Assembly: GCA_938073905.1 (NCBI GenBank)
Contig: CALJEN010000002.1
Location: 62,001 to 126,000, forward strand
DNA from: an uncultured Sulfolobales archaeon
GTDB lineage: Archaea > Thermoproteota > Thermoprotei_A > Sulfolobales > NBVN01
DNA: 64,000 bases
Direction of reading: 5' to 3'
Both the position numbers and the translations under genes were made by a program. Below the pieces are notes generated by a model. The model was not told the origin of the DNA and did no database searches. It saw only the letters and a program-made list of their open reading frames with translations. Shown here piece by piece: positions 49,564-57,137 of the stretch. The stretch's first letter is position 1. Each line of letters starts with the position of its first letter.

Positions 49564-50540
49564 CTCCTCCTGACGTACCTTATCCTCGGGTCTACCGCCG
49601 CGTAGAGCATGTCCGCCAGGAAGTTAGCAGCTATGACCGTGATGGCCAGTATGAAGAACGCCGCGTTGAGAACGGGGTAGTCCTTGTACATGATGGACTC
49701 GTAGATGAGGTACCCGATCCCCGGGTAGGAGAAGACGGTCTCCGTGATCACCGCTCCCCCGACTATCTGCCCGAGCCTTATGGCCAGCATGGTCAGGGGC
49801 GGGAGCAGGGCGTTCCTCACCGCGTGCTTCATGATGACCCTCTCCGGGAGCCCCTTGGCCCTCGCGACGAATATGAAGTCCTCCTCCAGTACGTCGACCA
49901 TGGAGTTCCTGGTCACCAGGGTATACGAGGCGTAGGCGGTGAGAGTCACCGCGAGCACCGGCAGGGTCAGGTGCCACAGCACGTCGGCAACGTACTCCAG
50001 GAAGCTGGCGTGAGCGAGTCCCGGGGTCACGGCGTGCGCTACGGGAAGGACTCTGAGGACGTAGCCGAACAGGTACTGCATCATGAGGGCTAGCCAGTAG
50101 TAGGGGATCGCGTAGACGAGTATGGCCGAGATGGTTATGGAGACGTCCGTCCTGGTCCCCCTCCTCCACCCCGCCAAGACGCCCAGCAGCATCCCGAAGC
50201 CCGACACGGTCAGGGAGGTGGTGCCCTGGAGGAGCAGAGTCCACGGCAGTCTCTCCATGACCAACTCGTAGACAGTCCTCGGGAAGTACTTGTAGCTGTA
50301 GCCCCACTGGCCCGTGAAGAGGCTTTCGATGTAGGCAACGAACTGCTCGTGGATCGGGCGGTCGAGCTTCCACAGAGTCCTCAGGACCCTCACGGTCTCC
50401 GCCGGAAGGTTGTACTCGTTGACCAGGATGGACGCGGGGTCGCCGGGCATGGCCCTCGGCAACGCGAAGTTCAGCAGGACGATTACGAAGAAAACAGCGA
50501 GCATCCTGACGAGCCTGCTGAGTAAAAAGTACCGTAACAT
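49560..50540 (-). CDS. Peptide/oligosaccharide ABC importer permease, DppB type (set 2)
   Basis: 326 residues, six helices. N-terminal RLVRMLAVFFVIVLLNFALPRAMPGDPASILVNEYNL and the loop FVARAKGLPERVIMKHAVRNALLPPLTMLAIRLGQIVGGAVITETVFSYPGIGYLIYESI identify DppB. Starts nine bases after the binding protein stop. Confidence 0.9.
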   Translation of the reverse strand: MLRYFLLSRLVRMLAVFFVIVLLNFALPRAMPGDPASILVNEYNLPAETVRVLRTLWKLDRPIHEQFVAYIESLFTGQWGYSYKYFPRTVYELVMERLPWTLLLQGTTSLTVSGFGMLLGVLAGWRRGTRTDVSITISAILVYAIPYYWLALMMQYLFGYVLRVLPVAHAVTPGLAHASFLEYVADVLWHLTLPVLAVTLTAYASYTLVTRNSMVDVLEEDFIFVARAKGLPERVIMKHAVRNALLPPLTMLAIRLGQIVGGAVITETVFSYPGIGYLIYESIMYKDYPVLNAAFFILAITVIAANFLADMLYAAVDPRIRYVRRR

Positions 50541-50549
50541 TTACCTACC

Positions 50550-52409
50550 CTACCTCCTCCTGGCTAGCAGGAATACGAGCGCCCCTAGGAGCACGACTAT
50601 GACTGCGATCAGCGCCAACGTCTCCGCCGGCACGCCCGCCGCCGGGGGAGCGGTAGGAGTCGGGGTCGCCGTGTAGACCTCCGTGCGGACCTCCGTCCTC
50701 GTTAGGATCACGGTGGTCCCGCCGACAGTCTGCGTCACCTCCACGGTCCGGGTCACCTCCTGGGTTACGACCTCGGGCGCCCTGAGCGATAGGTTGAGCA
50801 CCGATATCTTCGACGTCGGGCCCTCGAACTCTATCCACCCGACGAACCTCTCGGTTCTGTAGGCCACGAGCGCCGTCTTCATGTAGAGGGTCAGGGCCGG
50901 GATGTCCCTCGCCAACACCTCCTGCACTCTCCACACCATCTCCCGCCTCTTCTCCGGGTCCATCTCCCTCCTCTGCTGCTCCAGCAGCGCGTCGAGCTCG
51001 GGGTTCCTGTACCTGAACCAGTTCCGGCCGGCGTACGTACCTATGGGGGGAGCCTGGGAGCTGTGGAACCGCTCGTATATGTAGTAGTCCACGTCGACCG
51101 TCACGGACATGCCTATGCCCATGAACCCGATGTCGAAGTCCCCGATCCCCTCCCTCTGGTCCACGGTACCCAGGGCCTGGGCCTCCACCGTGGCGTCGAT
51201 GCCTATCTTCTTCAGCCACCCGGCTACCAGCTCCGCCGACCTCTCGAACTCGGTTATGCCCGATATCGTTAGGATCCTGAACCTGAGCACCGTGCCGTTA
51301 GGGGTCTCCCTTATCCCGTCCCCGTCTCTATCTATGAACCCGAGCCTGTCTAGGATCTCGGTCGCCCTGGTCACGTTCTGCTTCCTGTAACCGGCTGCCG
51401 GGTTACACCATATACCGTGGAGGGGCTGTATCCACCCCTCCGACGCCGGGTACCCGTAGCCCAGCATGACGGTTCTCACTATGGCCTCCTTGTCTATCGC
51501 GTAGGCTAAAGCCTCTCTGAAGTCCCTTATCGAGAACGGGTACCTGTCGTTGTTGAACCCTATGAACCTGAGGGAGGCCGTGTACGTGAGCTCCACCACC
51601 CTTATGTTCGGGTCCTTTATCAGCGTCGGGACGAGCTCCGGGGCCACGGTCGTAGCTGTTATAGCGTCTATGTTCCCTGCCCTGAGGTCGAGCATCAGCG
51701 CGTCGGTGCTCTTGTAGAGGACTATGACCATCCTGTCTACCTTAGGCCTCCCCCTGTAGTAGTTCTCGTTGGCCACGAGCTCTATGGAGACTCCGGGGGT
51801 GTACCTCAAGAACTTGAACGGGCCGCTGCCGACGGGGTTCTCCATGTTCTTGAAGGTCGTCGGGTCGACCTCCGACCACGCGTGCTCGGGGAGCGGTGGG
51901 ATGAGGGTGCCGAGGTAGAACAGGGCCGGAGCGTAGTGCTCCTTCAGCTTCACCTCCACGGTCCTCTCGTCGAGGGCCTTGACGTACTCTACGTAGTTCC
52001 TCAGGCCCCACTTATCGAGCTTCGGCGTGTAGTCCGAGGCGACCACGAGGTTGAACGTGAACTCGACGTCCCGGGCGGTTATCGGCTTGCCGTCGTGCCA
52101 GTACGCTCCCCGCCTCAGCTTGAACGTTATCGTGAGCTTCTCGGAGTCCACGCTGTATGACTCGGCGAGCCACGGGATGTACGTCCCGTTGGCTGACACG
52201 TATATCAGCGTGTCGTATAGAATCCCCCTGACGTAGCCCGCCGCCGCGAAGAGCCCTATGAGGGGGTTGAAGTTGTCTATCTGGTCCGGCATGCCTAACC
52301 TCAGGACTACCTCCTGAGCCGTGAGGACGTTGGTGTAAGAGCCGGCCACCCCCACCGATATCGCTACCAGAAGCCCTGCTACGAGAACCCTCCCTAATGC
52401 GCACCGCAT
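50550..52409 (-). CDS. Family 5 extracellular solute-binding protein with C-terminal membrane anchor (set 2)
   Basis: 619 residues. Signal segment (about 5-30), SBP_bac_5 domain with FNPLIGLF, AYWHDGKPITARDVEFTFNLVV, PVGSGPFKFLRYTPGVSIELVANENYYRGRPK and LAYAIDKEAIVRTVMLGYGYPA, then a Thr/Val-rich stalk near residues 555-590 and a C-terminal helix ending FLLARRR. First gene of the second importer operon, with a TATA box 32-40 bases upstream of the ATG. Confidence 0.9.
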   Translation of the reverse strand: MRCALGRVLVAGLLVAISVGVAGSYTNVLTAQEVVLRLGMPDQIDNFNPLIGLFAAAGYVRGILYDTLIYVSANGTYIPWLAESYSVDSEKLTITFKLRRGAYWHDGKPITARDVEFTFNLVVASDYTPKLDKWGLRNYVEYVKALDERTVEVKLKEHYAPALFYLGTLIPPLPEHAWSEVDPTTFKNMENPVGSGPFKFLRYTPGVSIELVANENYYRGRPKVDRMVIVLYKSTDALMLDLRAGNIDAITATTVAPELVPTLIKDPNIRVVELTYTASLRFIGFNNDRYPFSIRDFREALAYAIDKEAIVRTVMLGYGYPASEGWIQPLHGIWCNPAAGYRKQNVTRATEILDRLGFIDRDGDGIRETPNGTVLRFRILTISGITEFERSAELVAGWLKKIGIDATVEAQALGTVDQREGIGDFDIGFMGIGMSVTVDVDYYIYERFHSSQAPPIGTYAGRNWFRYRNPELDALLEQQRREMDPEKRREMVWRVQEVLARDIPALTLYMKTALVAYRTERFVGWIEFEGPTSKISVLNLSLRAPEVVTQEVTRTVEVTQTVGGTTVILTRTEVRTEVYTATPTPTAPPAAGVPAETLALIAVIVVLLGALVFLLARRR

Positions 52410-52440
52410 AGGGCTAACCGAGCGAGTTAGGGCTCACGAG

Positions 52441-52449
52441 ATAAAATAG
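52441..52449 (-). promoter_or_regulatory. TATA box of peptide-type importer operon 2
   Basis: ACTATTTTAT region on the minus strand; expected transcript start near 52419, ten bases before the ATG. Confidence 0.55.
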
Positions 52450-52544
52450 TCCCGGTGTAAGTAACTCTCCTCCCGTGCGGAACCCGGAGGATCCACGGAG
52501 CGGCGGTCGCCGAGAGCTATTAAAGAGCGCCGCGGCTCGCTAAG

Positions 52545-52553
52545 GCTTATTAG
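52545..52553 (+). promoter_or_regulatory. TATA box for hsp20
   Basis: GCTTATTAG, expected transcript start near 52575, ten bases before the ATG. A second AT-rich stretch, GCTATTAAAG, lies at 52516-52525. Confidence 0.5.
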
Positions 52554-52584
52554 CTCCCGAGACCAAGCCTGCCCGGGGTTCCGC

Positions 52585-53127
52585 ATGAGCAAGAAGAGGA
52601 GGGAGGAGGAAGACCCCTTTGAGAGGATCAACAGGCTGTTCAGGGAGATGTTCGAGGACTTCGACGAGGAGATCAGGAGGCTCCTCAGGGAGATGGAGAG
52701 AGCGCACGAGCTCGACGTCGAGAGGCTGAGGCCCATGTTCGAGAGGCCCTACTTCTGGGGCTTCGAGCTAAGGATAGGGCCCGACGGTGTCCCCAGGGTC
52801 AGGGAGTTCGGGAACGTGAGGAGGGTCGGCAGGGCTCCCAGGATAACAGAGGAGGTGGAGCCGATAGTAGACGTCATCGACGAGGGAGACAGGGTCAGGG
52901 TGGTGGCCGAGCTCCCGGGGGTAGAGAAGGACAAGATAAGCCTGAAGGCCTCCGGGACCAAGCTGGTGATCAGGGCCAGCAACCACAAGAAGTACTACAA
53001 GGAGGTCGACCTGCCGAGCGAGGTAGACATGTCGAGCGCCAAGGCCACCTACAGGAACGGGGTACTGGAGGTCGAGCTCAGGAAGCGGAGGGCCGCGGAG
53101 GAGGAGAGGGAGATCAGGATAGAGTAG
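52585..53127 (+). CDS. hsp20: Small heat shock protein (Hsp20/alpha-crystallin family)
   Basis: ATP-independent chaperone that holds unfolding proteins. 180 residues. A highly charged N-terminal region (KKRREEEDPFERINRLFREMFEDFDEEIRRLLREME) is helical; the alpha-crystallin domain covers about 90-170 (VEPIVDVIDEGDRVRVVAELPGVEKDKISLKASGTKLVIRA, then EVDLPSEVDMSSAKATYRNGVLEVELRKR). The short C-terminal tail ends REIRIE and carries an I-x-I motif. ATG start. Confidence 0.92.
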   Translation: MSKKRREEEDPFERINRLFREMFEDFDEEIRRLLREMERAHELDVERLRPMFERPYFWGFELRIGPDGVPRVREFGNVRRVGRAPRITEEVEPIVDVIDEGDRVRVVAELPGVEKDKISLKASGTKLVIRASNHKKYYKEVDLPSEVDMSSAKATYRNGVLEVELRKRRAAEEEREIRIE

Positions 53128-53234
53128 CCCTCGCTGCGAGAGCTTCCGAGCTCCGGGCCCGGCTCCCCCTCCAGCTCGCGCAGGCGCATGCCGTCGCGCT
53201 CCACGGGTAGGACTGCGGTTCCCAGACGGTTGAC

Positions 53235-53243
53235 TCTATATAC
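53235..53243 (+). promoter_or_regulatory. TATA element with no protein gene behind it (first)
   Basis: TCTATATAC in a GC-rich gap after hsp20; the nearest downstream gene is on the opposite strand. Confidence 0.4.
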
Positions 53244-53285
53244 TCCCTCCCAACGCAGCGGCGCAGCACGACGGCAGTTCGTGAA

Positions 53286-53294
53286 ACTTTATAC
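53286..53294 (+). promoter_or_regulatory. TATA element with no protein gene behind it (second)
   Basis: ACTTTATAC; expected transcript start near 53315, at the left arm of a GTGGAG...CTCCAC pairing. Confidence 0.4.
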
Positions 53295-53312
53295 TTCTTG
53301 CGCGGTAGTGGA

Positions 53313-53490
53313 GAGACCGCGGGGGAGAGCCCAGGATGTGGGGAGCCTCCCGTTGCCCCCGAAGGCCACCGAGGCCTCCACGGCCGAGGTGTAACGCGTA
53401 GCTACCGCTCGGCAGCTACGCGATACTCCATGGAAACGGAGAGGCCTCTTACGCCGTGCGACGCCGCGCCCGTAGCTTACGTGCAAAGCA
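53313..53490 (+). ncRNA. Candidate structured non-coding RNA (boundaries uncertain)
   Basis: Behind the TATA element at 53286 the sequence can pair GTGGAG (53312-53317) with CTCCAC (53376-53381), then forms the strong 12-pair hairpin at 53395-53422 and a small CTCC...GGAG hairpin at 53426-53441. No frame in it looks coding. It lacks the conserved motifs of SRP RNA, RNase P RNA and C/D-box RNAs. The 3' end given is a guess. Confidence 0.3.
53385..53432. repeat. Hairpin repeat, copy B
   Basis: 28-base hairpin at 53395-53422 with the same 12-4-12 layout as copy A at 34327-34354. It starts CGCGTAG and ends CTACGCG, with tetraloop GCTC and one A-C mismatch where copy A has G-U. Left flank GGCCGAGGTG-TA-A and the downstream ATGG match copy A. 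Copy A's U-G at stem position 8 is C-G here, so pairing is kept. Confidence 0.6.
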
Positions 53491-53513
53491 TGGAGAGCCT
53501 CTCCCGTAATGCG

Positions 53514-54311
53514 CTAGCCTCGGGGGAGCTCCGCAGCGGACCTGCGCGCGTACAAGTCCTCCCTCCTCAGGCTGAGCAGCGGCAGAGTCCTCCTGGCCTC
53601 GTAGACACGGTCGACGTCGATCTCGTACTCAAGGTACTTCTCCCCAACGCCCAGGTCGAGGACTACGGTGCCCAGGGGGTCGACGACCATGCTCCTCCCC
53701 ACGAACCTCGGACCGTACTGGTCGGCCACGACCAGGTAGTACACGTTCTCGCTAGCCCTCGCGCGAGAGAGGAACGCGAGGGTCTCCTCCTTCAGGGGGC
53801 CGCTGTACCAGGCGGACGGGACGAGCACGACCTCGGCCCCGCGGAGCGCGTAGTGCCTGAAGAGCTCCGGGAACCGCAGGTCGAAGCATATGGCCACCGC
53901 CACCCTGACCCCCGCGACCTCGACGATATCACTGGGGGAGGCTCCGGGGACCACGTAGTCCGACTCCCTGAACCCCAGGGCGTCGAAGAGGTGGACCTTC
54001 CTGTACACGGAGACCACCTCCTCCTCGGGAGAGACCAGGGCAGCCGCGTTGTAGACCCTGGGGTAGGAGGCCCTCTCGAGGAGGGTGACCAGCACGTGGG
54101 AGGAGTTCTCCCTGGCGAACCTCTTGAACTCCGCGACCCACGGACCGTCGAGTCCCTCGGAGCCCTCGTAGACCTCTCCCGGGCTCTGGTCCTCTATGGG
54201 GAACATCGAGTACTCCGGGAGGACGACGAGGTCCGCCTCCACCTTCTTCATCAGCGAGAGCATCCTCTCCAGGTTGCGGACCTTGTCTCCGGACGAGCCG
54301 AACTGGAGCAC
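53514..54311 (-). CDS. Carbon-nitrogen hydrolase (nitrilase superfamily amidase)
   Basis: Hydrolyses a C-N bond of an amide or carbamoyl compound; omega-amidase or N-carbamoyl amidase activity is typical. 265 residues. Catalytic triad: Glu33 in VVLPEYSMFP, Lys105 in VYRKVHLFD, Cys142 in AVAICFDLRFPE. GTG start gives MLQFGSS; the family usually begins a few residues earlier (R-V-G), which would need a CTG codon. It is divergent from the 5-oxoprolinase genes across a 320-base gap, and both deal with amide compounds. Confidence 0.87.
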   Translation of the reverse strand: MLQFGSSGDKVRNLERMLSLMKKVEADLVVLPEYSMFPIEDQSPGEVYEGSEGLDGPWVAEFKRFARENSSHVLVTLLERASYPRVYNAAALVSPEEEVVSVYRKVHLFDALGFRESDYVVPGASPSDIVEVAGVRVAVAICFDLRFPELFRHYALRGAEVVLVPSAWYSGPLKEETLAFLSRARASENVYYLVVADQYGPRFVGRSMVVDPLGTVVLDLGVGEKYLEYEIDVDRVYEARRTLPLLSLRREDLYARRSAAELPRG

Positions 54312-54591
54312 CCCGACCCTCAGGCTCCTGCCCAGAGTACCACCTCCCGACTCTCGGCGCGGAAGGTATTAGGCTCCGATGTCCCGCGAGCGCGGGGAGG
54401 GGGGAGAGGCAACCGCCCCTGCGCCCGGAAGACCCTCCAGTAGCCCCCAAGGACACCGGGATCGTCCCAGGACGCCCTCGCTCCGGATGCCGGACACGCG
54501 CGGCTGGCGGCACGAAGACTGCCCCGGACACTTTTAGGTGGGCTCCCGAGACTGAGCTGAAGAGGTCACACTGGTGGGTGCCCCCGCTCTC
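54312..54591. other. Gap between the amidase and pxpA promoters
   Basis: Contains a possible minus-strand TATA element (CTAATACC, 54368-54375) for the amidase. The remainder is GC-rich; I see no gene, tRNA or repeat in it. Confidence 0.45.
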
Positions 54592-54600
54592 AATATAATC
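54592..54600 (+). promoter_or_regulatory. TATA box of the pxpABC operon
   Basis: AATATAATC; expected transcript start near 54622, followed by GGGGAGGT just before the ATG at 54632, a good ribosome-binding site. Confidence 0.55.
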
Positions 54601-54631
54601 TCCATTCACCTAACTCCTCTCCGGGGAGGTT

Positions 54632-55402
54632 ATGGCAAAGAGCGTAGACCTCAACACGGACGCCGGGGAGTCCTACGGGAGGTGGGTCTTGGTGGACGAG
54701 GGGCAGCTCTTCAGGTACGTCACCTCGGCCAACGTGGCGTGCGGCTTCCACGCCGGAGACCCCACCAGCATATGGCGGACTGTCAGGCTGGCCAAGTCTC
54801 TCGGGGTCTCGGTCGGGGCGCACCCGGGCTTCCCAGACCTCATGGGGTTCGGGAGGAGGGAGATGTCGGTCAACGTGGAGGAGTTGAAGTCCTACGTGGT
54901 CTACCAGCTCGGCGCCCTGGACGCCTTCCTCAGAGTCGAGGGGATGAGGATGCAGCACGTCAAGACTCACGGAGCCCTCTACAACATGGCCTGGGTCAGG
55001 GAGGACTACGCGAGGGCCGTAGCCGAGGCCGTCCACTCCTACGACCCCAAGCTCGTCCTGGTGGCACCGTACGGCTCGGTCGCGGCCAGGGCGGCCGAGG
55101 AGCTGGGCCTCAGGGTGGCCTACGAGGCCTTCATAGACAGGGGCTACATGTCCGACGGGAGGCTGGCCCCCAGGGGCACTCCCGGGGCCCTGGTGACGGA
55201 CTTGGAGAAGATCCTCGAGAGGGTAGTCTCCATAGTCGACAGGGGGACGGTCCTCTCGGTAGACGGGAAGCCCGTAGAGGTCAGGGCCCACACCCTCTGC
55301 ATACACGGGGACAGCCCCGGGGCCGTCGAGATAGCCAGGGCCGTGAACCAGAGGCTTCGCGAGCTGGGTGTAGAGCTGAGACCCATAGCCAGGGTAGTGT
55401 AG
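54632..55402 (+). CDS. pxpA: 5-oxoprolinase subunit A (LamB/YcsF family)
   Basis: With PxpB and PxpC, opens 5-oxoproline (pyroglutamate) to glutamate at the expense of ATP. 256 residues. VDLNTDAGESYGRWVL at the N-terminus, SANVACGFHAGDPTSIWRTV, VGAHPGFPDLMGFGRREM, QHVKTHGALYNMA, YEAFIDRGYMSDGRLAPRGTPGAL and HTLCIHGDSPGAVEIA are the conserved blocks. The gene order A-B-C is the usual one. Confidence 0.93.
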   Translation: MAKSVDLNTDAGESYGRWVLVDEGQLFRYVTSANVACGFHAGDPTSIWRTVRLAKSLGVSVGAHPGFPDLMGFGRREMSVNVEELKSYVVYQLGALDAFLRVEGMRMQHVKTHGALYNMAWVREDYARAVAEAVHSYDPKLVLVAPYGSVAARAAEELGLRVAYEAFIDRGYMSDGRLAPRGTPGALVTDLEKILERVVSIVDRGTVLSVDGKPVEVRAHTLCIHGDSPGAVEIARAVNQRLRELGVELRPIARVV

Positions 55403-55404
55403 CC

Positions 55405-56127
55405 GTGGGTGTGCTCCCGGAGCCGAGGATCCTCAGGAGCGGCGGGTACGTGGTGCACGTAGACGTCTGCGAGGAACTCAGGATGGACTGCGTCGAGGAG
55501 GTCCACAAGCTCTACTACCTGGTGAAGAGGGAGCTGGCCGACGCCGTCGAGGAGGTAGTCCCGGGGGTGACCTCGGTCGCGGTGATCTACGAGCCCAGGA
55601 GGACCGACGGCAGGGCCGTGGAGTCCGAGATCAGGGAGCTGTGGCGGCGGAGGGGGGACGTGGAGCTCGCCGACCTCCACAGACCCAGGAGGTTCGCGAT
55701 ACCCGTCTGCTACGGTGGTGAGTTCGGTCCGGACATGCCGTTCGTGGCGGGCTGGTCCGGGATGTCGGAGGAGGAGGTGGTCAGGGTCCACTCTTCGAGG
55801 GTCTACAGGGTGATAACCCTGGGCTTCACGCCGGGGTTCGTGTACATGGGGGAGGTAGACCCGGCCATCGCGGCCCCGAGGCTCGAGACCCCGAGGACGA
55901 GGATCCCGAGGGGGTCGGTCGGGATAGCGGGGAGGATGACGGGGATATACGGTCTGGAGAGCCCGGGTGGTTGGAGGCTGATAGGCAGGACTCCGCTGAC
56001 CATGTTCGACTACAGGAGAGACCCGCCGATACCGATCTCCCCCGGTGACGAGGTGGTCTTCAAGCCCATCAGTCCCGGAGAGTTCGAGAGACTGGTCGGG
56101 GTGTTCGTCGGTGACTACGGCTCCTAG
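55405..56127 (+). CDS. pxpB: 5-oxoprolinase subunit B (allophanate hydrolase subunit 1 family)
   Basis: 240 residues from GTG 55405 (GTG 55411 is also possible), two bases after the pxpA stop. VPGVTSVAVIYEPRRTDG, FAIPVCYGGEFGPDMPFVA, HSSRVYRVITLGFTPGFVYMGEVDPAIAAPRLETPRTRIPRGSVGIAGRMTGIYGLESPGGWRLIGRTPLTMFD and PGDEVVFKPI are diagnostic. The open frame extends upstream through pxpA in another frame, which is an artefact. Confidence 0.92.
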   Translation: MGVLPEPRILRSGGYVVHVDVCEELRMDCVEEVHKLYYLVKRELADAVEEVVPGVTSVAVIYEPRRTDGRAVESEIRELWRRRGDVELADLHRPRRFAIPVCYGGEFGPDMPFVAGWSGMSEEEVVRVHSSRVYRVITLGFTPGFVYMGEVDPAIAAPRLETPRTRIPRGSVGIAGRMTGIYGLESPGGWRLIGRTPLTMFDYRRDPPIPISPGDEVVFKPISPGEFERLVGVFVGDYGS

Positions 56128-57094
56128 AGTCCGGGTCGCGCACGTGGGTGGCTACGCGACCGTCCAGGACCTCGGCAGGAGGGGCTACAGAGCCGTCGGC
56201 GTCCCGGTCTCGGGGGCCCTCGACAGGCTCTCCGCGGCGTACGCGAACGCTCTGGTGGGCAATAGGTCGGGGGACGCGGTGGTGGAGGTCTTCGGGGCCA
56301 TATCCTTAACGCTGACCGGCGACGCGGTGGTGGCCGTCACCGGGGGCCACCCCAGGGTCTTCCTGGAGGACGTCGAGGTGAAGCCGTGGACTCCCCTCTA
56401 CTGCGAAGGGGGGAGAGCGCTGCGCGTGCTCCCCACAGGGATCGGGCGAGTCCACTACATCGCTATTTCCGGTGGGGTGGTCTGCGAGAGGGTCCTGGGA
56501 AGCTCGTCGACGTACGCTAGGGCCGGCATGGGATGCCTCGGTAGACCGCTGAGACCGGGAGACGTCCTGGAGCTCGGCACCGCCGACCCGGCCTCGGTGT
56601 GGAACGGGGTAGCGGACTCGAGGCCTCCGGAGGAGCTCGTCGACGCGCACCTGAGGCTTGGCGAGGGCCTCGTGCTCAGGGCCACTCCCGGAGTCCACGC
56701 GCACCTCCTGGAGGACCTGGAGACCCTATTGCGAGGCCACTACGTGGTCGCGCCGGAGAGCGACAGGATGGGCTACAGGCTCGAGGGAGAGCCCCTCCGG
56801 TCGGCCGGGAGGCTCGGGAGGCTCCCCTCGATACCGACGGACAGGGGCTACGTCCAGACGCCCCCCGACGGCAAGCCCATAGTCCTGATGTCCGACGCCC
56901 AGACGACCGGCGGCTACGCGGTCGCCCTCCACGCGATCCCGCCGGACGTGGACCTCCTGGCTCAGCTGAACCCGGGGCAGAGGGTCAGGTTCGAGCTGAT
57001 GTCCCTAGAGGAGGCGGAGAGCGAGGTGAGGAGCTACCTGGAGAGGGTGGAGAGGCCGGTCGTCCGCCGCGAGGAGCTGGAGTACTGGGGCTAG
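56111..57094 (+). CDS. pxpC: 5-oxoprolinase subunit C (allophanate hydrolase subunit 2 family)
   Basis: 327 residues from GTG 56111, overlapping pxpB by 17 bases. VAHVGGYATVQDLGRRGYRAVGVPVSGALDRLSAAYANALVGNRSGDAVVEV is the hallmark N-terminus; ISGGVVCERVLGSSSTYARAGMGCLGRPLRPGD, SDRMGYRLEGEPL and VQTPPDGKPIVLMSDAQTTGGYA follow. Completes the 5-oxoprolinase operon. Confidence 0.92.
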   Translation: MTTAPRVRVAHVGGYATVQDLGRRGYRAVGVPVSGALDRLSAAYANALVGNRSGDAVVEVFGAISLTLTGDAVVAVTGGHPRVFLEDVEVKPWTPLYCEGGRALRVLPTGIGRVHYIAISGGVVCERVLGSSSTYARAGMGCLGRPLRPGDVLELGTADPASVWNGVADSRPPEELVDAHLRLGEGLVLRATPGVHAHLLEDLETLLRGHYVVAPESDRMGYRLEGEPLRSAGRLGRLPSIPTDRGYVQTPPDGKPIVLMSDAQTTGGYAVALHAIPPDVDLLAQLNPGQRVRFELMSLEEAESEVRSYLERVERPVVRREELEYWG

Positions 57095-57137
57095 TCCCGG
57101 CCGGGACATCCCAAGCTCGGGCCGCGGGAAGCTCGGG

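Larger units (their letters stand above)
53128..53513. other. Gene-free interval between hsp20 and the amidase gene
   Basis: 386 bases between convergent genes. It holds two plus-strand TATA elements (53235-53243 and 53286-53294), the hairpin repeat copy B and several further inverted repeats. Short open frames here do not look like proteins. See the candidate RNA entry. Confidence 0.5.

Noticed and set aside
54574..56127. A 517-residue protein ending in PxpB
   Set aside because: Its first half overlaps pxpA in another frame and does not look like protein; PxpB begins at the GTG just after the pxpA stop.
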